Positions 43,891-52,291 of a stretch of 64,000 nucleotides of DNA are shown here, in pieces (positions within the stretch are counted from its first letter, which is position 1; the number at the start of each line of letters is the position of its first letter). The notes under the pieces were generated by a model. It worked only from the letters and a program-made list of their open reading frames with translations. It was not told the DNA's origin and ran no database searches. Location: positions 48,212 to 112,211 of the forward strand of contig CAMPKA010000008.1 in the NCBI GenBank assembly GCA_946887075.1, written 5' to 3'. Source of the DNA: an uncultured Salinimicrobium sp. (GTDB lineage: Bacteria > Bacteroidota > Bacteroidia > Flavobacteriales > Flavobacteriaceae). Position numbers and translations under genes: made by a program.

Positions 43891-45558
43891 TTAGTTATAA
43901 TTGGCAGGAGGCTTCCGCATCCTGTAGTTGCGCTCCAACGCGTGAGCCAGCTCCAGAAGTTTCTTCTCCTGGAAAGGCCTGGCGATGAAAGTGACATTGG
44001 CAGGTTGCCCGGAGGCGCGGAAACCCGCGGGAACCGTAATTGCAGGATACTTGGCCACAGCTGCATGGGCCGCGTGATAATTGTTCATCGAAAGGACAGC
44101 ATCCAGATCATGTGCATCCATGGGGATATCGAAAAACCGCCTGCCGTTTTCCTGAAGCTTTTCCCGGAGCGCCACCAACTCTTCCTCCGATGTGGTATCC
44201 GCAACAATTTCTTTAAAGATCGCCTGCCCGTATGGCGCATATTTCAGCGTATCCTCCAGGTTATAAGTGACGACATCCTCCACGCTGGTTACGGCGATAT
44301 TCTCTGATGCATTTTGCTCCAGATAAGCGGGCAGGTCCCGTTTCATGTCGGCGGAGAGAAGCTGAGAAAATCCTTCAAGACTAACCTCAGGAGTATCAAA
44401 AGGAATAATCACAGCCCCCTGGGAACGCATCTCTTCGACTGCCCCAGCATACAGCGAATCGTCCAGAAGGCGATTCATCACCCCGATCCGTTTTCCCTGA
44501 AGCGTAGCATTCTGCAGGTCAGTATAATCTCGTTGGCCCGCTACACTGGCCGGATCTTTCGGATCCTTTCCGGTCATCGCCTCAAGCAAAATGGCAGTCC
44601 CTATTACCGTCCGGGTGATCGGACCCGGGGTGTCGAGAGTCCCGGAGATGGGTACGATTCCGGTACGGCTGAGAAGTCCCACCGTCGGTTTCAGCCCTAC
44701 CAGGGCATTAGCGGAGGCCGGAGAAAGGATCGAACCTGCTGTTTCGGTACCTACCGCAGCAGCCGCATAGTTAGCAGCCACGGCAACAGCGCTTCCAGAA
44801 CTCGATCCTCCGGTTTCGAATTCCTTCCTGCCATAAGGATTAAGCGTCTGACCACCTACCGCGCTGTATCCCAAAGGACAGCCTTCACAAAAATAATAAG
44901 CCCATTCGCTTAGATTGACTTTCCCCAGGATGAGCGCTCCATGTTCCTTAAGTCGCTTCACGATAAAGGCATCCTGGGGAGTGATGTTTTCAGCCAGGGC
45001 CACAGCGCCCGCCGTAGTGGGCATTCCAAGGGTATTGATATTGTCTTTGAGTAGAATCGGCATCCCGTACAGGGAATGTTCTGCAATCGCGCTGATTCCC
45101 CTTCTGTCAAATTGCCGGGCCTTTTCCACGACCTCGGGATTCAGAGAAATTATCGCATTGAGGGATAGTTCCCGATTACTCTCGAATTTTCTGATCCGGT
45201 AGAGATAAAAGAGTGTCAATTCCTCATAACTCAGGTTCCCGCGACGGATGGACCGCTGTAGCTCCGGAATAGAACGCTCCATGATCAGGGGCTTCAGCTG
45301 CTCGTACCGCTGGGCGGTGAAATCCTCAAGATCGTCCTCCAGGTCTGCCCATATCTCGTTCTTGTCGAGGAACTTGGAGTTGATGAGCTTAAACCGCATC
45401 CGCTCATTTTCATGTTGGGCCTGCTCCTTGAGTTCCTGGGTTTCATCATAATCCACCCATTGAAACTCATCATTGCCCTTATCTGCCGAGAGGGAGTTTT
45501 CCGTCCTGCAGGATACCAGAAGCAGGCTGCAGGAGCACAAGAATAGAAGTCTTTTCAT
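43891..45558 (-). CDS. Amidase-signature family lipoprotein
   Basis: 555 residues. Lipoprotein signal CSLLLVSC (Cys at residue 18). The amidase signature follows: LLKDNINTLGMPTTAG with the catalytic Lys, and GGSSSGSAVAVAANYAAAAV plus GTETAGSILSP with the cis-Ser/Ser triad. About 60 N-terminal residues are acidic and helical. Such amidases hydrolyse amide bonds of small molecules or peptides; being a lipoprotein, this one acts outside the cytoplasm. An ATG 14 codons earlier (45600) would put charged residues before the signal, so I chose 45558. Confidence 0.92.
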   Translation of the reverse strand: MKRLLFLCSCSLLLVSCRTENSLSADKGNDEFQWVDYDETQELKEQAQHENERMRFKLINSKFLDKNEIWADLEDDLEDFTAQRYEQLKPLIMERSIPELQRSIRRGNLSYEELTLFYLYRIRKFESNRELSLNAIISLNPEVVEKARQFDRRGISAIAEHSLYGMPILLKDNINTLGMPTTAGAVALAENITPQDAFIVKRLKEHGALILGKVNLSEWAYYFCEGCPLGYSAVGGQTLNPYGRKEFETGGSSSGSAVAVAANYAAAAVGTETAGSILSPASANALVGLKPTVGLLSRTGIVPISGTLDTPGPITRTVIGTAILLEAMTGKDPKDPASVAGQRDYTDLQNATLQGKRIGVMNRLLDDSLYAGAVEEMRSQGAVIIPFDTPEVSLEGFSQLLSADMKRDLPAYLEQNASENIAVTSVEDVVTYNLEDTLKYAPYGQAIFKEIVADTTSEEELVALREKLQENGRRFFDIPMDAHDLDAVLSMNNYHAAHAAVAKYPAITVPAGFRASGQPANVTFIARPFQEKKLLELAHALERNYRMRKPPANYN

Positions 45559-45605
45559 ATCGGATAGGTTTAAACAGCGGCGGCGGTGGGCCTCCTCCAA
45601 AGAAA

Positions 45606-46559
45606 CTAATTAAAAAAAGAATCGACGAATTCGTACTTGTTGAAGACCTGAAGGTCTTCCATGCCTTCTCCCACCCCGATATACTTCACCGGAATCCGGA
45701 ACTGATCGCTTATTCCGATCACCACGCCGCCTTTTGCGGTTCCATCGAGTTTGGTAACGGCAAGAGAGCTTACCTCAGTTGCCGCAGTGAACTGTTTGGC
45801 CTGCTCAAAGGCATTCTGCCCGGTGGAGCCATCGAGTACCAGAAGTACTTCATCAGGAGCATGGCTTACAACCTTTTGCATCACCCGTTTCACCTTGGAA
45901 AGCTCGTTCATAAGATTCACTTTGTTATGAAGCCTTCCTGCGGTATCGATAAGCACTACATCGGCATTCTGCTTCACGGCGCTCTGGATCGTATCGAATG
46001 CCACTGATGCGGGATCACTTCCCATCTGTTGCTTTACGATCGGGACATCTACCCTGTCCGCCCATATCTGGAGCTGGTCGATGGCGGCAGCCCTAAAGGT
46101 GTCGGCAGCTCCGAGGATCACCTTTTTTCCTTCCTTTTTAAACTGGTAGGCAAGCTTTCCTATAGTAGTGGTCTTCCCCACTCCATTGACCCCGACCACC
46201 ATAATGACGTAAGGTCGCTTCTCTCCTGGAACATGAAATCCTGTCTCCTCTCCGGAATTACTCTCTGCCAGCAGCGCGGCAATCTCCTCCCGCAAAATCC
46301 CATTGAGCTCATCGGTTCCCATATACTTATCCCGGGCTACCCTTTCCTCGATCCTGTTGATGATCTTGATCGTGGTACTGACCCCGACATCACTGCTGAC
46401 CAGAACATCCTCAAGATTATCCAGGACCTCGTCGTCAACCTTTGATTTCCCGGCAACCGCCTTACCTAATTTGGAGAAAAAATTGGTCTTGGATTTTTCC
46501 AACCCCTTGTCCAGGGTCTCCTTTTTCTCTTTGGAGAAGATTTTTTTAAATAAACTCAT
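45606..46559 (-). CDS. ftsY: Signal recognition particle receptor FtsY
   Basis: 317 residues. SRP GTPase receptor for co-translational targeting to the membrane. N-terminal basic helix MSLFKKIFSKEKKE, then the NG domain: GVNGVGKTTTIGKLA (G1), DTFRAAAIDQL, DTAGRLHNK (G3), TKLDGTAKGG (G4) and VGEGMEDL near the end. The long acidic A domain of E. coli FtsY is absent, as usual in Bacteroidota. A frame extends 12 codons further upstream, but the family starts at MSLFKK. It follows rpmB-rpmG-DUF4295 on the same strand, an arrangement I recall as conserved in this phylum. Confidence 0.97.
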   Translation of the reverse strand: MSLFKKIFSKEKKETLDKGLEKSKTNFFSKLGKAVAGKSKVDDEVLDNLEDVLVSSDVGVSTTIKIINRIEERVARDKYMGTDELNGILREEIAALLAESNSGEETGFHVPGEKRPYVIMVVGVNGVGKTTTIGKLAYQFKKEGKKVILGAADTFRAAAIDQLQIWADRVDVPIVKQQMGSDPASVAFDTIQSAVKQNADVVLIDTAGRLHNKVNLMNELSKVKRVMQKVVSHAPDEVLLVLDGSTGQNAFEQAKQFTAATEVSSLAVTKLDGTAKGGVVIGISDQFRIPVKYIGVGEGMEDLQVFNKYEFVDSFFN

Positions 46560-46642
46560 TAGCCGAATACGCTTAAACAAACACAGGAACAGCAAAGGAT
46601 TTCAATTGCGTTCCTGCCCTATCATGATGAGGTAAATATACG

Positions 46643-46677
46643 AAAAAGAAAAACCGTCCGGATTGGTATCGGGACGG
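46643..46677 (-). terminator. Terminator after the DUF4295 gene
   Basis: On the minus strand CCGTCC/GGACGG and GAT/ATC arms with one central mismatch and a 4-nt loop, followed by TTTTTCTTTTTC. It separates rpmB-rpmG-DUF4295 from ftsY, so ftsY may have partly independent expression. Confidence 0.75.
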
Positions 46678-46700
46678 CCTTGCAAATATTTTGAAATAAC

Positions 46701-46853
46701 TTACTTCTTGTTGAAAAAGTCATTGACCATTTCCGGAGGCATAATGGCTTCCACGAAAGTATAGGCGCCGGTTTTAGGAGATTTTACCATCTTGACAGCT
46801 TTGGTCAATCTCTTGGATCCTGTTTGTAATGATGCTACTGATTTCTTTGCCAT
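46701..46853 (-). CDS. DUF4295 family protein
   Basis: 50-residue basic protein, MAKKSVASLQTGSKRLTKAV onward, ending EAIMPPEMVNDFFNKK. This matches the Bacteroidota-specific DUF4295 family found directly after rpmG. Function unknown, but its size, charge and location suggest a ribosome-associated peptide. Start is 7 nt after the rpmG stop. A terminator lies 24 nt after its own stop. Confidence 0.93.
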   Translation of the reverse strand: MAKKSVASLQTGSKRLTKAVKMVKSPKTGAYTFVEAIMPPEMVNDFFNKK

Positions 46854-46860
46854 GACTCTG

Positions 46861-47043
46861 TTATTTTATCTCTTTGTGAACCGTCATCTTCTTTAGAATC
46901 GGGTTGAATTTCTTCAACTCCATTCGATCCGGTGTATTCTTTTTGTTCTTGGTAGTAATATATCTGGAAGTACCAGGCTGCCCTGATGCTTTGTGTTCTG
47001 TACATTCTAGAATGACCTGAACTCTGTTACCTTTCTTTGCCAT
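46861..47043 (-). CDS. rpmG: 50S ribosomal protein L33
   Basis: 60 residues. [20 protein letters not shown] and [20 protein letters not shown] match L33. Only one Cys remains, so this is the zinc-free (C-) form rather than the four-cysteine form. It lies 27 nt after rpmB and 7 nt before the DUF4295 gene. Confidence 0.97.
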   Translation of the reverse strand: MAKKGNRVQVILECTEHKASGQPGTSRYITTKNKKNTPDRMELKKFNPILKKMTVHKEIK

Positions 47044-47070
47044 TGTACTGCGTGTTTTCTGTGAGGATAA

Positions 47071-47310
47071 TTATTTGGTTAGAAATCCTTTTTCCCGGGC
47101 TTCTTTGATTACTGCAGAGATCCCTTTCTTATTGATGGTCTTGATCGCCGAAGTCGAAACCTTGAGGGTAATCCACTTGTCTTCCTCCGGAATATAAAAA
47201 CGCTTTTTCACCAGGTTGGCATCGAATTTACGTTTTGTCTTGTTCATCGCGTGGGAAACATTGTTCCCGACCATTGCTTTCTTACCTGTAAGTTCACAAA
47301 CTCTTGACAT
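47071..47310 (-). CDS. rpmB: 50S ribosomal protein L28
   Basis: 79 residues. MSRVCELTGKKAMVGNNVSH is the L28 signature, followed by KRKFDANLVKKRFYIPEE and KVSTSAIKTINKKG. It carries only one of the zinc-site cysteines (C-minus form). First gene of the rpmB-rpmG-DUF4295 unit; a -7-like TTAATTTG (7 of 8) sits in the upstream gap. Confidence 0.97.
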   Translation of the reverse strand: MSRVCELTGKKAMVGNNVSHAMNKTKRKFDANLVKKRFYIPEEDKWITLKVSTSAIKTINKKGISAVIKEAREKGFLTK

Positions 47311-47492
47311 TGCTCTATACTTTACTCGTTATTTCAAAACAGGCTGCAAATTAACGATTTTTTTACCTATTAGCCAATAGCCTCCGGAAATATTTTTTAG
47401 CTCCCCTGAACGAACCGATACATGCTTAAGTAATGGATTATCAACCTATAAGCTCCATTTCATGAAAAGATATGCAGCCCGTTAGGATATGG

Positions 47493-47516
47493 AAAAAGCT
47501 ACTGCAGCTTCTTTTT
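47493..47516. terminator. Weak hairpin between rpmB and cinA
   Basis: AAAAAGCT-ACTGC-AGCTTCTTTTT: the stem is A/T-rich with one G-U pair and is flanked by T on the right side. It lies about 50 nt past the cinA stop on the minus strand. It could end cinA transcripts weakly; the T residues lie within the stem. Confidence 0.35.
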
Positions 47517-47563
47517 ACTCCCCGGGCTTTGCCAGTTGATGAAGTTTTTGAGCCCTTTTCACG

Positions 47564-48811
47564 TCATTTTCCGGTCAGCTCTCCGAGGATCAGCTCAAAG
47601 GCTTTATGAACTGTGCTGCTGACCACCTGATCGCGTTCGTGTCCAAACAGGAACTCCCTGGAGATTACCCCCTGGGGGGTGGCAAGACCTATAAATACCG
47701 TTCCGACCTCCGCATTGCTGTCCCCCTTGGTCGGACCTGCGTTTCCGGTGGTGGCCAGGGCGTAATCCGTCCGAAATTTCTTTTTTGCACCCCTTGCCAT
47801 CGCCTCGACCACTTCCGCACTCACCACAGAATGTTTTTCGATAAGATCCTGGGGAACCTCAAGAAACTGGGTCTTGGTTGGGGTAGCATAGGTAATTACT
47901 CCACCGCGAAAACATGCGGAGGCTCCGGGATGGGTAGTAAAAGATGCCGCCAAAGCGCCACCCGTACAGCTTTCGGCTGTCGAGAGGAACTGACTTCGCT
48001 GAACGAGCAATTGGGAGATCTGTACCACGATATTTTCATCCTCCTCCTGTTCCACCCGGACCACATCCCGAAGCAGTTCATACACCTGCTCCGCCTGCTG
48101 TTCGATAGATTTGATCAGGTCCTGTTCATGGTCACCCTTTCCAGATATCCTGATCCTGACGCTGTCCAAATCCGGCAGGTAAGCCAGTTTCAAATGAGAG
48201 GGAAGTTGGTCTTCCCAGGCTGCAAGCCGGTTGGCGATATCGCTCTCTCCCGCTCCACGGGTCAGGATGGTCTTATGATAGATAAAAGGTCTCTTAAATT
48301 TCTGCTGCAACCGCGGGATCACCTCCTGCTCCATCAGGTTTTTCATCTCGTAAGGAACTCCCGGAAGCGAAATAAATACCTTTCCTTCCCGCTCCATCCA
48401 TATTCCCGGGGCGGTCCCGTACTTATTGTGCAGCGCAGTGGCCCGTGAAGGAACCATTGCCTGCTCCCGGTTCAGGTCGGACATCGTCCTGCCAAGCCGG
48501 GTAAAAAGTTCCTCAATATGGGAAAGGACCCCCTGATCGAGTACAAGCCGATCTTCAAAAAATTCGGAGAAGGTATATTTGGTGACATCGTCCTTTGTCG
48601 GCCCGAGCCCCCCTGTCGTAAGCACGATGTCCACCCGGGTAGCTGCCTTTCGCAACGCTTCGGTAATGTGGAGCCGCTCATCCTGGATGGTGGTGATCTG
48701 CCGGACGGAAATCCCGATCTTGTTCAGTTCCCGGGCGATAAAAGAGGAATTGGTATCTACCGTCTGCCCAATCAGGATCTCGTCCCCGATGGTGATGATC
48801 TCGGCGTTCAT
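47564..48811 (-). CDS. cinA: CinA family NMN deamidase / competence-damage protein
   Basis: 415 residues. The N-terminal molybdopterin-binding (COG1058) domain starts EIITIGDEILIGQTVDTNS, with LTTGGLGPTKDDVT. The C-terminal CinA domain has STAESCTGGALAASFT and ALATTGNAGPTKG, matching NMN deamidase/pyridine-nucleotide salvage enzymes. Full length two-domain form. Last gene of the exonuclease-FAH-HPt-cinA operon: its start overlaps the HPt stop by one base (TGATG). Confidence 0.95.
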   Translation of the reverse strand: MNAEIITIGDEILIGQTVDTNSSFIARELNKIGISVRQITTIQDERLHITEALRKAATRVDIVLTTGGLGPTKDDVTKYTFSEFFEDRLVLDQGVLSHIEELFTRLGRTMSDLNREQAMVPSRATALHNKYGTAPGIWMEREGKVFISLPGVPYEMKNLMEQEVIPRLQQKFKRPFIYHKTILTRGAGESDIANRLAAWEDQLPSHLKLAYLPDLDSVRIRISGKGDHEQDLIKSIEQQAEQVYELLRDVVRVEQEEDENIVVQISQLLVQRSQFLSTAESCTGGALAASFTTHPGASACFRGGVITYATPTKTQFLEVPQDLIEKHSVVSAEVVEAMARGAKKKFRTDYALATTGNAGPTKGDSNAEVGTVFIGLATPQGVISREFLFGHERDQVVSSTVHKAFELILGELTGK

Positions 48812-49152
48812 CAGAGTTGAAAATCCCTTTTGAGATCTGCCTCTGCCAGGTGGTACTTTTCCGTAATCTTGCGGCTGGCCTCCACCACCTCCTCATGTGG
48901 TTTTCCTGATTTGGACCACTCTTCGATGATCCGGATCTGAGGCATCAGACCCAGGCCAAACATTTCCAGATTCGGCTTCATTTTATGTGCATACTGGTAG
49001 GCCTGTCCGGCATTCCCGCCCTCGACCGCCTCGTTCATCGCAGCGAGATCCGGCGGAATCTCCTCCAGGAAGGTCTGTACCACTACTTTTACAAAATCCT
49101 GATCTCCCCCGGCCATCTCCTCTACGCTTTCTATGCTGTAGTTTTTCATCAT
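48811..49152 (-). CDS. Histidine phosphotransfer (HPt) domain protein
   Basis: 113 residues, almost one HPt four-helix bundle. The phosphorylatable residue is His56 in AYQYAHKMKPNLEMFGL, with the usual H-K-x-K-P/x-x spacing. HPt proteins pass phosphate between response regulators in a phosphorelay. No kinase or response regulator gene is in the window, so the partner is elsewhere. It overlaps FAH by four bases and cinA by one. Confidence 0.85.
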   Translation of the reverse strand: MMKNYSIESVEEMAGGDQDFVKVVVQTFLEEIPPDLAAMNEAVEGGNAGQAYQYAHKMKPNLEMFGLGLMPQIRIIEEWSKSGKPHEEVVEASRKITEKYHLAEADLKRDFQL

Positions 49153-49763
49153 TTTACGTGTATTGAAAAAATTCGATCCTTTTCTATAAATCCGACGAGT
49201 TCATCATCCGCCTGAACAGCTCCCACTCCTGCAGGAGTACCTGTAAAAATGATATCTCCGATCTTCAGGGTAAAATACTGAGAAATATAGGCAATTAATT
49301 CGTCAATCTTCCAAAGCATGTGGGAGGTATGGCCTCTTTGGACCTCCTCCCCGTTTTTCTCCAGGCTGAATGCGATCTCATCGACCGAGGCAAAGCGTTC
49401 CTTGCTGATCCATTTTTTTCCCACCACAGCTGCCCCGTCGAAGGCTTTCGCCTTTTCCCATGGCAGCCCCTTCTCCTTGAGTTTTTGTTGCAGGTCCCTG
49501 GCCGTGAAATCAATTCCGAGCCCCACCTCATCATAATATTTATGAGCAAATTTTTTCTGAATGAATTTCCCCAGCCTGTTGATCTTTACCAGGAGTTCCA
49601 CCTCATAATGAACATCATCCGAGAAAGGAGGTATAAAGAAAGGTTGCTTGTTCAGGAGAATAGCAGTATCCGGCTTAAGAAAAAGGACCGGGTCCTGTGG
49701 CCGCTCGTTCTTCAGTTCGGCGATATGTTCCGTATAGTTACGGCCTACACAGATGATCTTCAT
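49149..49763 (-). CDS. Fumarylacetoacetate hydrolase family protein
   Basis: 204 residues. FAH fold with ICVGRNYTEH at the start, DPVLFLKPDTAIL, DVHYEVELLVKI (metal-binding Glu residues), DFTARDLQQ and IIFTGTPAGVGAV. Members hydrolyse C-C bonds in acylpyruvates and similar molecules; in mitochondria and bacteria some act as oxaloacetate decarboxylases. It is the second gene of the exonuclease-FAH-HPt-cinA operon, 3 nt after the exonuclease stop. Confidence 0.92.
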   Translation of the reverse strand: MKIICVGRNYTEHIAELKNERPQDPVLFLKPDTAILLNKQPFFIPPFSDDVHYEVELLVKINRLGKFIQKKFAHKYYDEVGLGIDFTARDLQQKLKEKGLPWEKAKAFDGAAVVGKKWISKERFASVDEIAFSLEKNGEEVQRGHTSHMLWKIDELIAYISQYFTLKIGDIIFTGTPAGVGAVQADDELVGFIEKDRIFSIHVK

Positions 49764-49766
49764 CGA

Positions 49767-50546
49767 TCACTTGATTTTGGTGTTCAGCTTCCTGAGCTTG
49801 ATCGAAGTCAGGATCTTTTTGGTATATAAGGGAAAATCAGCATTCTGGAACCATCCGAAGTATCCTGGTTCCTGCTCAAGGATTTCCTCCACGCACCTGC
49901 CTTTGTATTTCCCGAAGGAAAAAACCTCCCTCCCCTGTTTATCAAAGATGATGAATCCGGCGATATCGACGCAGTCCTTATGAGAACTGAAATCCGCAAG
50001 CCATTTCACATCGTTTTTAATGTCTTCGGGATAGCGGTCCAGCTGTGCCTTTAGCACCTCGTAGGTCGCCGCAACATCCGCCTGGGCGGAATGAGCACCC
50101 TCGAGGTCCTTTCCGCAGTAGAACTTGTAGGCTGCAGCCAGGGTCCGCTGCTCCATTTTGAAGAAGATCGTCTGTACATCGACTGCCTGCATGTTCTTGA
50201 GATCGAAGTCCACTCCGGCCCGGAGCATCTCCTCTGCCAGCAATGGAATATCGTATCGGTTGGAGTTGTAGCCCGCCAGGTCGCACCCCTTGATCATTTC
50301 CATAACGACGGGGGCGAGTTCCCGAAAAGTGGGCTCACCGGCCACCTTTTCATTGGTAATCCCGTGAACCTTTACAACCTCATTCGGAATCTTGACTTCC
50401 GGATTTACAAGCCATGTCCGGCTTTCTTTATTGCCATTGGGATAAACCTTCAGGATTGATATCTCCACGATCCGGTCCCTGGCCACATTGGTGCCGGTGG
50501 CCTCCAGATCGAAAAAACAGATGGGTTTGTTTAATTTCAGCTCCAT
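49767..50546 (-). CDS. DnaQ-like 3'-5' exonuclease with C-terminal DUF3820-like domain
   Basis: 259 residues. The exonuclease domain has FDLEATGTNVARDRIVEI (Asp, Glu), AGYNSNRYDIPLL and HSAQADVAATYEVL (His, Asp), fitting the DEDDh class. Near residue 205 the chain shifts to VFSFGKYKGRCVEEILEQEP and GYFGWFQNADFP, matching the DUF3820 signature seen stand-alone at 16221-16538. An open frame extends 48 codons upstream, but the family begins near this Met (MELKLNKPICF). First gene of a four-gene operon. Confidence 0.9.
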   Translation of the reverse strand: MELKLNKPICFFDLEATGTNVARDRIVEISILKVYPNGNKESRTWLVNPEVKIPNEVVKVHGITNEKVAGEPTFRELAPVVMEMIKGCDLAGYNSNRYDIPLLAEEMLRAGVDFDLKNMQAVDVQTIFFKMEQRTLAAAYKFYCGKDLEGAHSAQADVAATYEVLKAQLDRYPEDIKNDVKWLADFSSHKDCVDIAGFIIFDKQGREVFSFGKYKGRCVEEILEQEPGYFGWFQNADFPLYTKKILTSIKLRKLNTKIK

Positions 50547-50816
50547 TGTACGAAGATAAGGTTTATATCGGAATAGAAAATCGCAGATAATTTGCCCAAG
50601 GTTGATTTTAGGAAAGCACACGGGCAGCCATCCCTGAAGACCATGACATTCCTGAAATTGTGGTGCTGTAAGAAACGCCATTGTAGACATTCAAGACCTT
50701 TAAAGAGAAATCGTAGGTAAAGGTTCCGGGCAACCTCATGCAAATCCAAAAACATTTTGTCATTGCCAAGATTTCAGGCGCCATAAAAATTGCCTCAGGA
50801 AACGAACATCAATTAG
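50547..50816. other. Intergenic region upstream of the exonuclease
   Basis: About 270 nt with no supported gene. A 72-codon minus-strand frame (50537-50755) has no recognisable features and overlaps the exonuclease start. It presumably holds the exonuclease promoter, but I see no exact TAnnTTTG there; a near match (TATCTTCG at 50551-50558) is only 4 nt from the ATG. Confidence 0.4.
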
Positions 50817-50847
50817 AAAAAACCGCGATCCCTGAAGGCTCGCGGTT
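50817..50847 (-). terminator. Terminator of the E2 gene
   Basis: On the minus strand AACCGCGA / TCGCGGTT (8 bp) with an 11-nt loop, then TTTTTT. It lies 22 nt past the stop of the dehydrogenase E2 gene. Confidence 0.88.
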
Positions 50848-50868
50848 CAATAATTGACTTCTGTTGTT

Positions 50869-52185
50869 CTATACGGAACGGTCCGGATCGAATCCTTCCA
50901 GGTATTGGGCAACCCGCTGGACAAACTGTCCCCCTAGGGCTCCATTGACCACCCTGTGATCATAGCTATGGGAAAGGAACATTTTATATCGGATTCCGAT
51001 AAAATCTCCTTCCGGAGTTTCGATTACGGCAGGTATTTTTCGGATCGCACCAAGGGCAAGTATCCCGACCTGGGGTTGATTGATGATCGGAGTTCCCATG
51101 ATGCTTCCGAAGGTCCCCACATTGGTGACGGTATAGGTGCCTCCCTGGATGTCGTCCGGTTTGAGCTTGTTCATCCTGGCCCGATTGGCAAGATCATTGA
51201 CTGCCTTTGCCATTCCTACCAGGTTAAGCTGATCCGCGTTCCTTATGACCGGTACGATCAGGTTTCCGTCGGGAAGGGCTGCTGCCATTCCGAGGTTGAT
51301 CTGCTTGCGCTTGATGATCCGGTCTCCGTCCACCGAGATATTGATCATGGGAAAATCCTTGATCGCTTTGGCAACAGCCTCCATGAAAATCGGCGTGAAA
51401 GTAAGCTTTTCGCCCTCCCGTTTTTCAAAGGCATCCTTGTTCTTCTTGCGCCAGTTCCAGATTTTGGTCACATCCACCTCAATAAAAGATTGTACGTGTG
51501 CTGAAACCTGCACGCTTTCCACCATGTGATGGGCGATCATTTTTCCCATCCTGGACATCTCGATGATCTCGTCTTCGCCGTTGACGCTCACAGGAGCTTT
51601 GGCCGGCGGAGTCTTGTGAGGGGTAGCGGCGGATTGAACCTGTTTTTCAGACTGAGCCACATCCTGAGGCTGGGAGGATCGCGTCTCCAGATAGGTCAGA
51701 ATGTCATTTTTGGTTACCCTGCCGTCTTTCCCACTGCCCTTTACCTGCTCCAGCTCCTTAAGGGATATGCCCTCTTCCTTTGCAATATTTTTGACCAGCG
51801 GACTATAGAATCGGTTGCTGTCGCTAAAATCAGGACCCGTGGCAGATTTTCCCTTCTCCATCAGGTCTTCTGCCTGAGCTGCAGCTTCTGCTACCTCTGG
51901 AGCCGGCTCCTCAGAGACAGCCTGGTCTTCCCCGGCGCCCTCTCCTTCAGTCTCGATTATCGCTATAGTCTGGCCTACCTGAACGACATCGTTTTCGCTG
52001 AACAATCTTTCGATGAGAACTCCGTCCACTTCACTGGGAACTTCACTGTCCACCTTATCTGTAGCGATCTCGAGCACGGGCTCGTCCGCCTCTATAGTGT
52101 CCCCGATCTCCTTGAGCCAGTTGGTTACCGTGGCCTCGGCCACACTTTCTCCCATTTTGGGTAATTTCAGTTCAAATCTTGCCAT
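50869..52185 (-). CDS. 2-Oxo acid dehydrogenase E2 (dihydrolipoamide acyltransferase)
   Basis: 438 residues. Core of a 2-oxo acid dehydrogenase complex, probably branched-chain or 2-oxoglutarate type. One N-terminal lipoyl domain with the lipoylated Lys44 in ATDKVDSEVPSE, an acidic/Ala-rich linker, a peripheral subunit-binding domain (YSPLVKNIAKEEGISLKELE), then the catalytic domain. The active-site motif reads SHSYDHRVVNGALGG: the His is present but the usual Asp of HxxxDG is Asn. E1 and E3 genes are not adjacent. Has its own -7 box and terminator. Confidence 0.94.
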   Translation of the reverse strand: MARFELKLPKMGESVAEATVTNWLKEIGDTIEADEPVLEIATDKVDSEVPSEVDGVLIERLFSENDVVQVGQTIAIIETEGEGAGEDQAVSEEPAPEVAEAAAQAEDLMEKGKSATGPDFSDSNRFYSPLVKNIAKEEGISLKELEQVKGSGKDGRVTKNDILTYLETRSSQPQDVAQSEKQVQSAATPHKTPPAKAPVSVNGEDEIIEMSRMGKMIAHHMVESVQVSAHVQSFIEVDVTKIWNWRKKNKDAFEKREGEKLTFTPIFMEAVAKAIKDFPMINISVDGDRIIKRKQINLGMAAALPDGNLIVPVIRNADQLNLVGMAKAVNDLANRARMNKLKPDDIQGGTYTVTNVGTFGSIMGTPIINQPQVGILALGAIRKIPAVIETPEGDFIGIRYKMFLSHSYDHRVVNGALGGQFVQRVAQYLEGFDPDRSV

Positions 52186-52222
52186 ATTCCTATCTCGAAG
52201 GGGTTTATTTTTGATTATGGTG

Positions 52223-52230
52223 CAAAATTA
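52223..52230 (-). promoter_or_regulatory. -7 promoter box TAATTTTG before the E2 gene
   Basis: Exact TAnnTTTG match on the minus strand, 37 nt before the ATG. Confidence 0.5.
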
Positions 52231-52291
52231 CTAAAAATGTAGCTTTGCCGTAACACCTCGGGATCATTCCCGAATGTGACGTTTGGAAGGG

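Noticed and set aside
50537..50755. 72-codon minus-strand frame upstream of the exonuclease
   Set aside because: Overlaps the exonuclease start, has no motif, and composition is not protein-like.
52258..52273. Short hairpin TCGGGA-TCAT-TCCCGA downstream of recR
   Set aside because: Six-base stem with no T run on either strand; not enough to call a terminator.
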